From Henricia sp. BOLD:AAB3569 (lineage: Eukaryota; Echinodermata; Asteroidea; Spinulosida; Echinasteridae): a DNA stretch of 64,000 nucleotides. Under the pieces are notes generated by a model, which was given only the letters and a program-made list of their open reading frames with translations, did not search any database and was not told the DNA's origin. Below are positions 54,332 through 64,000 of the stretch, piece by piece (the stretch's first letter is position 1; every line of letters begins with the position of its first letter). The translations under genes and the position numbers were made by a program. The stretch lies in the NCBI GenBank assembly GCA_037783545.1, contig JBBELK010000329.1, positions 2,184,501 through 2,248,500 of the forward strand. The letters are read 5' to 3'.

Positions 54332-55145
54332 TACCCCCGTCAGACCGGATTGGCGGTGCCACTACGGTTTTTGGTCAAAACCGCCATCAACGTAGTGACA
54401 CCGCCAGTAGTTTTTCATAGTTTTCCCCTACCCGTCACACGTTTTTCTTCGCGGTGCTACTGTCGATCTGAACTGTTTAAAGACTTTTAGAACACTGAAA
54501 TTGAAGCAGAAACCCGAAGCCTTTATTCTACAAAATATGCCCGCAGTAGCACCGTGCAAGCACCTCAGTGCAACCTCAGTGGAAACGCCATTGCCGTACA
54601 AGCACCTCTATAACACCGCCGGCACCGCCGTAGAAACGCAGTGGCACCGCAGTAAGATCGCCAACTTTTCTAAAATTCCTCCCTGTCTCCGCAGTGGCAC
54701 CCCCATACCCGCAGTGCTCCCCCATACCCGCAGTGCTCCCGTGGTAGCACCGTGTTAGCACCGTGGTAGCACCGCCATAACCGCAGTAGAACCGCCACGG
54801 GATCGCCGTAGGGTCGCCAGTCTACTTTTTCGGCGATTGCACGGCGGTTGTACTGCGGAGGCACGGCGGTGATGGAGGTGCTACTGCGGTCCTTGTACGG
54901 TCCCACGGGGGTCATGGCGGTGCCGCGGTGATCCCAATGCGGATTGGCCCAACCCGCGGTGGCAATGCGGAAGTTTTAAACATGTTCAAAGTTTCCGCCG
55001 TGCCACCGCAAAGGTCCGCGGTTTTGACAGTTTTCCGCGGTGCTCCGGCGATCAATGGCGGAACCACTGCGGAACCACGGCGATCATGGCGGTGCCACTG
55101 CGGTATGCACCGCAGTGGCACCGCGCCTCCTGTGTGACGGGGGTA
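54332..55145. mobile_element. GC-rich PIF/Harbinger element, copy 2
   Basis: TACCCCCGTCAGACCGG start, inverted TACCCCCGTCACACAGG end, TAA on both sides. 814 bp. Matches 33147-33922 along its length, with an added GAAGCAGAAACCCGAAGCC stretch and a local duplication of CCCCCATACCCGCAGTGCTC. Confidence 0.86.
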
Positions 55146-55148
55146 TAA

Positions 55149-56160
55149 ATAGGCCTACTAGATGTCACATCAGTTACAGGTGTAGGCCCTATCCACAGAC
55201 AAATAAAAACCACAATATGGGTCTTTCCATACAAGATCTTAGGTCCCAGTTCAGTTTAAATGTCTTAATTTTATCTTTAAATTATCCAGCTAAACTAAGG
55301 AAATAACTTCTGCACGAAGGAGTAAGAAAAATAGTAGGCCTACTACAACATAGGCCTACATTTCTGAAAACCCCGTGCACAAATTTTGCTATTACGTATG
55401 TAACAAAGACAGAAAACAATGTCACAAAATGGTCTGTCCACGTTACATACGTAATAGGAAAATGTGTACACAAGCTTTTCAAAAATGCATGTTGTGGCAG
55501 CAATTTCTTACCTTTTTGGGCAAAAGTTATCTCCTGAGAACAGAACAAGGAAATCTTTTTAATTTTGGGATAAACTAAAGACATCTGAAAGTAATTATTG
55601 ACTTATTTTTCAAATGTACCCCACTATTGTGGAAAGACCCATTTGTAAAAAAGAAAAATATTTCGCTCGTTCCCACCGCCTTACAGGGCGCAGTGGGACG
55701 GGCTGATGTGCCTTCACAGATTTCTGTAAAGGTCACATATACAGACGCGCGGAGCATTGTGTGTTTTTTGCTTTGAGACGAATATTTGATAAATAGCATT
55801 GCTATTGCTTATAAATCCAGTGCAAAAATTATTCAAACGAATGAAATGAGTGTATGTACCGTGTGCGAAACCTGCCTTGCCTGCTGGGGAAAAACAAAAA
55901 TCGTTTTTACGTCCGTTTACAAGAGAAAAAGAGGTGGCCTCGCAGTAACGTACGTGTCGTATAAATTGTGGCCAATGAGGGCACAAATAGATCAGCCTGT
56001 CCCAATGCCCTGTATGTACGGGCGGTTTGTACGAGCGAAGGTCCACATGTGACTTTTGGTATGGTTGTCAAATATCAATCATCTGTATCTATCTTGTTTA
56101 TGTGGATATGAACTATTGACCCGAAATTTATGATGTGCGTGCGAGCAACAGCAGCCAATG
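55149..56160. other. Intergenic DNA
   Basis: Contains a short inverted pair around GTTACATACGTAATAGG / CTATTACGTATGTAAC (55390-55455). No gene. Confidence 0.4.
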
Positions 56161-56174
56161 AGCGACGACGTTGT

Positions 56175-56730
56175 TATAGGCCCTATTGATAGCTTTCTCA
56201 TGACGTCATGTCGTGTGTCAAACAACGCCGCGCCACTGCGGAAGCAATGCGCGCTCGCGCCGCGTGTGTCCATAGCACGCGTAAAGGCGCGTTCACACTA
56301 TCGCGGAAAAATCACACTGTTTCATTGGTTTGTACACAAACTGGTTTGCCGCTTGTGCGCGGCCTATCGCGATGCGCAAAACGTTTTCAGCTGGGTCAAA
56401 GTTCAAATTTGTTGAACTTTGACCGCGGTGCGCTGACCTTTCCAACGCGCAGCCAGTGAGGTATCAGAGAAGCCCCAAGTTACCAGAGTGGAATTTTCTA
56501 TTTTGGAATAATCGGCGATTAGGAACTCATGCAATGCGGTGAGCGCAGCGCGAAAGTGTGAATTTTCCGCGATAGTGTGAACGCCCCTTAACGCTCTGTA
56601 CGAAGGCTCCCATTGGTGAACTAAACCGCGCTACGCCCACTAGAGAGACACGCAACGCGCACGCACATCACTTCCACAATTATTTGACTTACAAAATGGC
56701 GTATTCGCACGTGTTCGAATACTATCTATA
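56175..56730. mobile_element. MITE family E, copy 1 (interrupted)
   Basis: From TATTGATAGCTTTCTCATGA to GTGTTCGAATACTATCTAT. It equals 58830-59070 except for the inserted MITE at 56285-56588. Weak inverted ends (GATAGCTTTC / GAATACTATC). Confidence 0.75.
56285..56588. mobile_element. PIF/Harbinger-type MITE family C, copy 2
   Basis: 304 bp, AGGCGCGTTCACACTATCGC to GCGATAGTGTGAACGCCCCT, TAA duplicated on both sides. The uninterrupted site CACGCGTAACGCTCTG is present at 58925, proving the boundaries. Confidence 0.92.
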
Positions 56731-57005
56731 GGCCGTATTCCTGAACGCGTGAGGGCGCTCGAACACGGTGATTTGAGGGAAAATGTCCATAGACGACAGT
56801 AGAAAAGTGGGGGTACGTGCATTCGTACGTACGTGGGGAAAAGTCACGTACGCGGAGCGCGCAGGCCTGTGGCGCGCGCACAGATTTCCATTCAAAATAA
56901 ACGTTTGAAAGGCGTGCGCGCGTAGCGTTTTTTTGTGTTCGAACATAACGCGCGATGGACGCGGACCACTTGACAGCGCCCTCACGCGTTCAGGAATACG
57001 GCCTA
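56731..57005. mobile_element. MITE with GGCCGTATTCCTGAACGCGT ends
   Basis: Inverted ends GGCCGTATTCCTGAACGCGT plus GAGGGCGC on both sides, with TA flanks. GC-rich interior (ACGTACGTACG). Confidence 0.78.
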
Positions 57006-57260
57006 TTGACTCCTTTCGAACACGTGCGAATACACCATTTTGGGAGTCAAATAATGCTGACTCATTGTAGAAGCGATGTGCGTGCGCGTTGTGTGTCTCA
57101 ATGGTAGGCGTAACGCAGTTTAATTCACCAATGGGCGCCTTAGTATAATAGCGCGTTACGCGTGCTATAGACACACACAACGCGCACGCACATTGCTTCC
57201 ACAATGACGCAGCATTATTTGACTCCCAAAATGACGTCATTGCCACAAGCTCAATAGACC
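57005..57260. mobile_element. MITE family E, inverted relative
   Basis: Carries TTCGAACACGTGCGAATACA near the left and AAAATGACGTCATTGCC near the right. GTGCGTGCGCGTTGTGTGTC and its inverse appear, so it is largely palindromic. Confidence 0.6.
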
Positions 57261-57698
57261 GCCGAAATGAACACGTCATCTTTTGTAAGTTGCCTATATG
57301 CAATGGCTTTACACTAAACATCACTAAACCGTGTCCCTGTGCTTTTGCAATGGTACTTTTTCCGACGGCCAGGATGTTTAGAGCCAATTACCATGGCGAC
57401 ACGTCACACTTCGGCTGTCTATAGACCATATAGGGCGCGGGGGCGGGGGGTGAGGCGGGCTGAGAGGAGGGTGAACGTGATACAGGCAGATATAGGAAAT
57501 AAAATTGGTTGCACATTAACGTCCCTTTGAACTCTCACCGTGTACAATTAGCGTACCCTGGGACTAATTGATTGGTAACGATTAGTTTAGGTAACTAATT
57601 ATACAAGATATTTCTAAAATAAACATGCGCGTTAATAGTTCCGCCAATTACCTACACGTGGCGTATTCCCCCACAAGATAAGATCCCGGACGAAAAAG

Positions 57699-57739
57699 CA
57701 TAAAAGTCGCAGCTATTGGGCCAACCCTATACATCAGTT
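57699..57739 (+). promoter_or_regulatory. Core promoter of the EGF-repeat gene
   Basis: CATAAAAG at 57699-57706 is TATA-like; CATCAGTT at 57732 is Inr-like, about 33 bases on. An ATTGG (reverse CCAAT) is at 57714 and AGATAAGAT (GATA-type) at 57676. Start site inferred. Confidence 0.5.
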
Positions 57740-57746
57740 GCAACCA

Positions 57747-57806
57747 CGCTCAACCAACCAACCAACCGACCAACCAACCAACCGACCAACCAACCAACCA
57801 ACCAAC
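57747..57806 (+). repeat. (CCAA)n in the 5'UTR
   Basis: CAACCAACCAACCAACCGAC repeats up to the base before the ATG at 57807, so the leader of the EGF-repeat gene is almost all CCAA/CCGA repeat with little secondary structure. Confidence 0.88.
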
Positions 57807-57837
57807 ATGTATCTTGCTATCCTTCTTCTCAGCTGCG
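57807..57837 (+). CDS. EGF-repeat gene exon 1: signal peptide start
   Basis: ATG opens MYLAILLLSC and the exon ends TGCG|gtaagt with one base over. With exon 2 this gives a signal peptide MYLAILLLSCASFAAA, probably cut near Ala-Ala-Ala-Glu. The start is supported by the hydrophobic core, TATA-like box and consensus donor. Confidence 0.72.
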
Positions 57838-58639
57838 GTAAGTTGTTCATCCTTCAAAACTCGTAATTGCAGTTACCCAACATTTTTCTGCAGACAATTA
57901 TTGTTTTTACCAATCATTCATGCACAAAAAACATGCATAGAATTTGTAGGTTTTCTGAAGTATATTACTGCATCTATGTGGCTGAAATTTCTACAAAGCA
58001 GTTATTAATAGATGTGTATGGGCCTACTATTCTTTAGGCCTATACTGCTGTTGTTCCTGTTTCTAAAAACTCTCATGTAGGCCTATCTTTAAAGGAGCGT
58101 GACCAGATCACATTTTTGAGCGCCCCATTTTTCCCATGGGTGATGAGATTTTTATACCATATCATGTGTCATATTTTTCTCTTTACCATTCTGAAATTTC
58201 GCGCTCTCAATCTGTATTTCCAGGGATATCGTCAAAAAATCACCAATTGTAAACTAATTTTTCTGACATAAAGCAGTGCAATGATTACACCATCCTCTTT
58301 GCCTCCACACCCAAATTGGGTATTGCAAATTTCATGTTTTTTTCCCTCATGGATAGTGTTTTTGGGAGGCATTTTATATGATTGTTAGGTTAGAACGAAA
58401 TCCGTTTTTCTTTTGAAAAAAATCTGGTACGCTCCTTTAACTAGTTCTGAATCAACGTAATACGAAATCACATTGCCGGCCGTCATTTTTAAAGATAGTA
58501 GGCCTATACATGATTGGTAAACTGTTACAAATAGTTTTATCCCCCTGTGTGATTGAAGATATGCATGATTAAAACCAACCTGAGCAAAAACCAGCTCCGC
58601 TTCGTCTAACTTTTGAGAAAACAGTCAAAAAAGGGTTTG

Positions 58640-58829
58640 CAGTCATTTCGCCCCAAAACCACTTCGCCCTGAACCATTTCGCCCTGAACCACGGCCTGTG
58701 CACGAAGTGGTTTTGGGGCGAAGTGGCATTTGGGCGATGTAGTGTTTGGACGAAGTGATTTGGGGCGAAATGGCACTCAGGCGAAGTGGTTTGGGGCGAA
58801 ATGGCACTTGGGCGAAATGGTTTTGGGGC
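58640..58829. repeat. TTTCGCCCC / GGGGCGAAA block
   Basis: CATTTCGCCCCAAAACCACT opens and GGGCGAAATGGTTTTGGGGCG closes; between are about ten 17-18 base units of ATTTCGCCCTGAACC or GGGGCGAAGTGG. Intron 1 of the EGF-repeat gene. Confidence 0.8.
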
Positions 58830-59070
58830 GTATTGATAGCTTTCTCATGACGTCATGTCGTGTGTCAAACAACACCGCGCCACTGCGGAAGCAATGCGCG
58901 CGCGCGCCGCGTGTGTCCATAGCACGCGTAACGCTCTGTACGAAGGCTCCCATTGGTGAACTAAACCGCGCTACGCCCACCAGAGACACACGCAACGCGC
59001 ACGCACATCACTTCCACAATTATTTGACTTACAAAATGGCGTATTCGCACGTGTTCGAATACTATCTATT
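58830..59070. mobile_element. MITE family E, copy 2 (uninterrupted)
   Basis: TATTGATAGCTTTCTCATGA to CGAATACTATCTATT; includes ATGACGTCAT. It gives the empty site for the MITE at 56285-56588. Intron 1 of the EGF-repeat gene. Confidence 0.8.
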
Positions 59071-59438
59071 GAATTTTCGTCTCATGAGACGAAAACTAAT
59101 TGTTTTACTCATTTCTCGAAGACTATAACACTTCAGACAAAACCATTTCAGGGGAAGTTCTGTACGGTCATCATGTTTATATTGTGTAAGTTAGGCGTAC
59201 AACTAGACTGTGAACATTTCTAATTTTCGAGATTACCAATGATGTATTTATTTTTATATCAAATTTTTGTAATGGCTGACAGCGTTCATAGAAACCCGAG
59301 TTTTTTTCACTTTGTATACATTTTCCAAATTTAACCAGTTTGCACGTTTCCCAACAGACAAAAAAAATCGATTCCGACTTGTTTTGCTCCATAACTTGAC
59401 TGTTTTTTTCTCTTCTTTTTCTACCTTTCGATATTTAG

Positions 59439-59465
59439 CCTCTTTTGCGGCGGCAGAATTCGGAG
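59439..59465 (+). CDS. EGF-repeat gene exon 2 (27 nt)
   Basis: Acceptor cgatatttag, donor GGAG|gttagt. Encodes ASFAAAEFG, the end of the signal peptide. A micro-exon, but both phases fit exons 1 and 3. It follows a 1.6-kb intron with MITEs. Confidence 0.65.
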
Positions 59466-59679
59466 GTTAGTAAAAAAAACATTTGTGTTCTAAAAGCCTT
59501 TTCCACATCCCCGTGTTTATTACATTACTCCCAATGATTTAGTTATCATTTCCCATAATTTGTGTACAAGCATATTTTATAATCACCACGGAAACGCAAT
59601 AACCAAATACAGATTGATTAAATCACCGCAAATCACGGAACAATTCACAAGTTGACTATTTTGTTGTTGTGATTTGCAG

Positions 59680-59796
59680 ATAACGTTCTGTGTAAGACAA
59701 CCGAACCATGCCAGAACGGCGGAGTTTGCAAGTCGTTCTTCTTTGAGAATTTTTGCTCCTGCCCAATAGGATTCAGCGGTACCCGCTGCGAAATCG
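59680..59796 (+). CDS. EGF-repeat gene exon 3: EGF 1
   Basis: 117 nt, phase 1-1, acceptor tgatttgcag, donor ATCG|gtaacg. Reads NVLCKTTEPCQNGGVC, then CSCPIGFSGTRCE: six cysteines in the standard EGF pattern with CQNGG and GFSGxxC. Lacks the DxD/N calcium-binding start. Confidence 0.88.
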
Positions 59797-60808
59797 GTAA
59801 CGTTTCACCCCCAAATTGCCATTTCGAACTCATTTTAAAGCCCATTAGCATAAGACCTACACACGATTTACAATATCCCAAATTTTAATCAACTATTATT
59901 TTTGACTGTAAAACACTCAAATAAGACATCCAAATGTCCAATATGATTCCGCATGAAATGATATCTATAAGAAAACGCTAGCTAAAGATGAATTTTTATG
60001 AATGTGTATGCACACACATCGTTCTATGGCGCCCTCATGTGAATGGAAATGGGCCCCTTGACTACCATGGTATAATAGGATGGTGACTTGGAACAATTTC
60101 TTGAAAGCATGGAAACAGTTTTTCTGAGAGTTATGAGCTTGGGCCAATTTCATAAAGCTGTTTAGCGGAAAAATTTGCTTAATCAAAAATTTGTTTGCTT
60201 TATAAAATGAGTCAATAGTCAAAATCTTATGTGATGTGTATTAAAATTAATTGGTGTTCTTTTTATTCTTGCTAAAAACACAAGTTAACATTGACTATTA
60301 ACCCATTTTTATAAAGTAAACAAATTTTGGACGAAGCCAATTTGTGTTTGCTAAACAGCTTAATATTGGCCCCTGAGGTACCGAGCTGACTTACGCGCAA
60401 TCACACATGAAGATAATATAACGCCGAAACAGTTCCCTAACATGTATAATCTATTTTAGCACTTCAGACAACATCATTTCAGGGGAGGTTTTCTACGGTC
60501 ATCTTAGGCGTAAATCTATGAATATTTCTGATTTTCGAGATACCAATGATGTTTACTGCCTTAACTATTGTGAAATCGAAAACTGGTAAAACATATATAT
60601 AAAAGGGTCAAAATATAGACTAGGATGATTGACACGAGTATTTCTTCAAAGCTTTCTGTTTGGATGCAATTGGCCGAAGATGCGGCTGTAAGTTTTGGAA
60701 TTAAAATTCAGCTCCCGAACATTTCAGTGCCAGTAATGTTTCATATTGCACGTGTGGGATTTAACTGAAATGTTGTTTGTATCTGTTTCTCAAAAAAAAA
60801 AAAATAAG

Positions 60809-60922
60809 ATCCGTGTGGGGGAGACCCATGCCAAAACGGCGGCACGTGTATTCGAGGCTTCTTTACGGACGCGTACGTGTGTCTGTGTCCACCTGGAGTA
60901 AGCGGGACCAACTGCCAAGTTC
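60809..60922 (+). CDS. EGF-repeat gene exon 4: EGF 2
   Basis: 114 nt, phase 1-1, after an A-rich tract ending aataag; donor GTTC|gtaagt. Reads PCGGDPCQNGGTC, YVCLCPPGVSGTNC. The acceptor lacks a pyrimidine tract (A12), which is unusual. Confidence 0.83.
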
Positions 60923-60997
60923 GTAAGTATCATGTGAACTGTTATAAAACTCAATTTAGTTCATAGGGAAAACCTGAGGGAGCATACATCTATGCCT

Positions 60998-61068
60998 TAT
61001 AACTCGGCTGGTAGAGCGTCTGCCCGGTGAGTCGGAGGTCTCTGGTTCGAGTCCCGTAATGGCCCTCA
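60998..61068 (+). repeat. tRNA-like sequence in an EGF-gene intron
   Basis: CTCGGCTGGTAGAGCGTCTG (box A) and CTGGTTCGAGTCCCG (box B) at tRNA spacing. The acceptor stem does not pair, so it is more likely a SINE head or tRNA pseudogene than a tRNA. Confidence 0.55.
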
Positions 61069-61206
61069 CGATTTTCCTTTGAACAGATCATTCCACCTGT
61101 TGTTTCTGAACTCGATGCTATAATAAATTACTTCGATTCATACTATTTTTCTTTAATACGAAACCAACGATTTTAAAGAAGTTGTTTGAATCTTCTTCTT
61201 TTGTAG

Positions 61207-61320
61207 ATCCTTGCAAGGACAGTCCATGCAAGAACAACGGGACTTGCGTCCCCTATTTCATCTTTGACCAATACACGTGCTTCTGTAAATACGGCTTCTG
61301 GGGCGATACGTGTGAAACTC
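61207..61320 (+). CDS. EGF-repeat gene exon 5: EGF 3
   Basis: 114 nt, phase 1-1, acceptor cttcttttgtag, donor ACTC|gtgagt. Reads [28 protein letters not shown]. Confidence 0.87.
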
Positions 61321-61828
61321 GTGAGTAAAAATAATGTTAAGGTCCAATATATATCATTTGTAATTACCAAAATGTTACCTCATAAGATGACAAAAAAGCA
61401 TGTTCAAAGTGTTGATAGCAAGCTTAACAAATACCACATGAATGTATTTTCGATGTCTACGCACATATTTTTCTACCATTCAATTTAAAAAAAACAAAAG
61501 AAGAACAGGCATTCATGTTGCTGACATTTCTGCAGGCTAGATTATACCAGCATTATTCTTTAGATATGCTATGCCTTTTTCTGGGAATCAATCAAACGTT
61601 TCATCTTCCAAACGATACATTGGGCTTTGAACCCTAACGGTAAATCCTCCAATCTCTACACGATGTTCCATAGGACCAAGGGGTTATGGTTAAGGGAGGA
61701 ATCATACTTGAAGCAATTTGTAGACTGCGATGTCAAATTTTCCTCAGTCTAAAGAAATCCCACAAGACGTTCTTCATATAGCTTTGTTTTCTGTTCTGAA
61801 TGGGTATTATTTTGTGTCGTTGCTGCAG

Positions 61829-61945
61829 TGGGTACCGCTTGTGTGGACAGACCGTGCCAGAATGAAGGCATATGCATACAACGCGGTGCCGACGAACGCG
61901 TCTGCAGATGCCCCCCGAACGTGACCGGTTCGGACTGCCAATACA
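61829..61945 (+). CDS. EGF-repeat gene exon 6: EGF 4
   Basis: 117 nt, phase 1-1, acceptor tcgttgctgcag, donor TACA|gtaagt. Reads ACVDRPCQNEGIC, RVCRCPPNVTGSDCQ. An NVT sequon suggests N-glycosylation. Confidence 0.86.
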
Positions 61946-63117
61946 GTAAGTCATCATTGAATTGCTCGTGCACCAGTTTAAACCAATAATCTATATACGA
62001 TTGAAGTCATCGTGCGCCATCTTACTACACTAATGTAGGTCAAAGCCTTGTCTACATATAACTGGAGTGCAAGCGATCGAATGGACTGGCAGTCTATATG
62101 CAAACAATTCAGTGCCTTTGTGAAGTAAGATGGCCGATGTGTTGCTTCGATTCTCGCATATATTAAAGGTACACACCGGCCTACTGTTTACATGATTTAG
62201 TGATGTAGCAGCATTGACAATACTTTTTTGATGGTCGTTGTGAAAAAAGATCATCAAAATATCCCGTAATTTACTAAAGAAGTGCAAAATTAACAAAAAC
62301 GGTCAAAAGACGGGTTATACGCTTTACAAGCCGTTGCAACTACGCGAGAGCCTCACGACTTTGTCACAAACGATTCGCTCTTCTCCTGCTCAGGATATCT
62401 TCAATTTTCTGCTCACGATTTTACTGGACAGCCCGGACGACCGAATAGGAATTTCCGTTTTCTTTTGAGGAGTTGGCATCATGTTTTTTTCTTCACGAAC
62501 GTACACCGAAGCAACACGCCTGTGTGTGTGTGCACTCAGGCTATTTGCCATGCTGCGCGGGGCAAATATCATACACTCCACGGTAGCCTGCCGTAGCACG
62601 CGCTCACTCCCGTTCTCCGGACTCTCGAAACAAATTATGTTAGAATTTTCATACTTATGTTTAACTTTGTTTCATACCTGTATAAATAGTCTTTTTTTTG
62701 TCAATTACTTATAAATATCGGGGGAAAATCAGAGTTGAATTTGGTGCAGTTCTGCAGTAACAAACTTTTATACGGCTGGAAATACAACTAACTCACAAGA
62801 CCACGTGACTTTTCGGAACCAGAATTTGGTTCCGAAACGTCACGTGACCTTGAATTTTTCAAAAGTGCTAAAAAACGGCCAAATTGGACGGCGTCTTTTC
62901 AGGATATATCTAATTTACTCTCGAAGGCGCTTCAGAATAATGTGTGGGTCTATTTCGAGCCCAAAATAGCCCAACAAAGCCGGTGTGTTCCTTTAATTTG
63001 CTATTACATTGTTCATGTGGTTTACACATACTGCGACTTGATGAGTGTGTACTATCAGATGGTAGACCTTTTTAGACTCGTAGACTAATGGTATAGCATA
63101 AGAACATCAGGTCCTTT

Positions 63118-63350
63118 TCCACGCCTTTTCAGCCCTCTCTGGAGGCGGTGGTTCATTTCCAGCCTTTCACCTCTGGCGTCCCGGGTTCGATTCCAGGGCG
63201 GGTATGTGGATTGGGTTTGCAGTCACTAATTAACTGCGTGGGGTTTCCCCAGGATATTTCTCTGGGGTTTTTCTCCTACTTCTAAAACTGCATCTCCTTG
63301 GCTTCTGTGTCATCTCAAATTGATACTAAAGTAAAGTTAAAGCTAATACC
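63118..63350 (+). mobile_element. tRNA-related SINE
   Basis: CCCGGGTTCGATTCCAGG is a good box B; box A is worn (GGCGGTGGTTCA). The body GGGGTTTCCCCAGGATATTT with CTCTGGGGTTTTTCTCC follows. In the intron before EGF 5. Confidence 0.6.
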
Positions 63351-63567
63351 ACTACTAATAGTAGATGACATAAAGAGTCTTAGTTGCCGAAGATGCCATA
63401 GAATTAGCAACAATGACCACGCCCTCTGGGATGGTTATAAATGGTTGGCTGCGTTCTGGCTAAACTAGTCAAACTTCAGTCAAACTCCACCGCATGATTC
63501 ATAAGCGAACCCCTCACAGCTCAGACACCGTTTCCTAAACTCGAAACCTTTCCATTATACCCTATAG

Positions 63568-63673
63568 AACCCTGTGCCTCTAAGCCATGTGGTGCTGGTG
63601 AATGCCGCGCTATGTCTGACCAGAGACACTTATGTAGATGCCTTGACGGCTACATCGGTACTTCTTGCGATAG
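63568..63673 (+). CDS. EGF-repeat gene exon 7: EGF 5
   Basis: 106 nt, phase 1 in and 2 out, acceptor ataccctatag, donor ATAG|gtaagc. Reads PCASKPCGAGEC, HLCRCLDGYIGTSCD. The change to phase 2 suggests that the pure EGF tandem ends here and a different domain follows outside the window. With exons 1-6 this gives 208 residues of a secreted or membrane EGF protein. The family (fibropellin-, Notch- or selectin-like) cannot be told from EGF repeats alone. Confidence 0.82.
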
Positions 63674-64000
63674 GTAAGCGTCTGGATCTTCTTTTAAAAT
63701 ATATACCATTTCACACAAAGTCTTCTACCATATTTAGATGAGACTATATATCAATATATTGACATAAGTTACTGACGTGACGTCATATCTGTCGCAGAGA
63801 TGCCAACATTCACGATTTAGGCGCAGTTTGTACAATTTATTGTTTCATCCAATGACGATCAGTATTGTGACATAATTATAGAATGCATAGCTTCAAATGT
63901 GGGGTTTAAATATGGCTTGGGTATAAAGTCATACAATTTCGTATCCAAACTCGGTGCCCTGTGACAAATTACAGTTTTTCAAAGTGTAATGTCGGCATCT

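Noticed and set aside
61000-61068. Functional tRNA gene
   Set aside because: Boxes A and B are present but acceptor and anticodon stems do not pair well.

Overview
This is animal genomic DNA, AT-rich, with small exons in long introns and very many transposable elements (TEs). It is most likely a marine invertebrate deuterostome (echinoderm, hemichordate or cephalochordate). That placement is inference. It rests on a Tie-type receptor ectodomain, exon-per-domain EGF genes, frequent ACATGTA-type sequence and the mix of TE families. Nothing looks bacterial.

Two cellular genes can be read by joining exons through splice sites and phase. (1) On the minus strand, from 37985 down past 1181, eleven exons encode a signal peptide followed by Ig, Ig, four EGF-type units, Ig, FN3, FN3. 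This is the domain order of the Tie/TEK receptor tyrosine kinase ectodomain. The third FN3, membrane segment and kinase would lie beyond base 1. Nearly all junctions are phase 1 and every internal exon keeps the frame. (2) On the plus strand, from 57807 to beyond 63673, seven exons encode a signal peptide and five EGF domains, one per exon. It has a TATA-like box and a (CCAA)n 5'UTR, and it continues past the window. The two genes are divergent, with about 19.8 kb between their start codons.

The rest is intron or intergenic DNA filled with nested TEs. From left to right: foldback elements in the Tie-like introns (0.2-9 kb); a 4.9-kb transposon built of GACGTC palindromes, inside an older pogo-like element (11.3-16.8 kb); a Harbinger MITE and a SINE (17.5-18.4 kb); a three-level nest at 18.4-25.8 kb (TIR element, then Helitron-like element, then a 2.3-kb transposon made of GCAAGCTTGC arrays); two further Helitron-like copies in tandem (26.9-32.2 kb); a GC-rich Harbinger element (33.1 kb); and a TRIM LTR element (36.4-37.6 kb). 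All of these from 17.5 kb on lie in Tie-like intron 1.

The intergenic block holds MITEs, a SINE, a 61-bp minisatellite, and an internally deleted Tx1/L1-type LINE with open ORF1 set in a GAAA microsatellite. It also holds two TIR elements that carry tRNA-like Pol III promoter boxes, a CACTA-like element made of CCGTAA motifs, a decayed jockey/CR1-type LINE carrying a Tc1-type MITE, a second GC-rich Harbinger copy, and a nested MITE cluster for which the window also contains the empty site.

The most unusual theme is that several unrelated TE families here each carry long subterminal arrays of a different short palindrome (AAGCTT, GACGTC, GCGGTGCCAC/GTGGCACCGC, CCGTAA/TTACGG, TGACGTCA). A second is the TIR element containing a tRNA-like unit.
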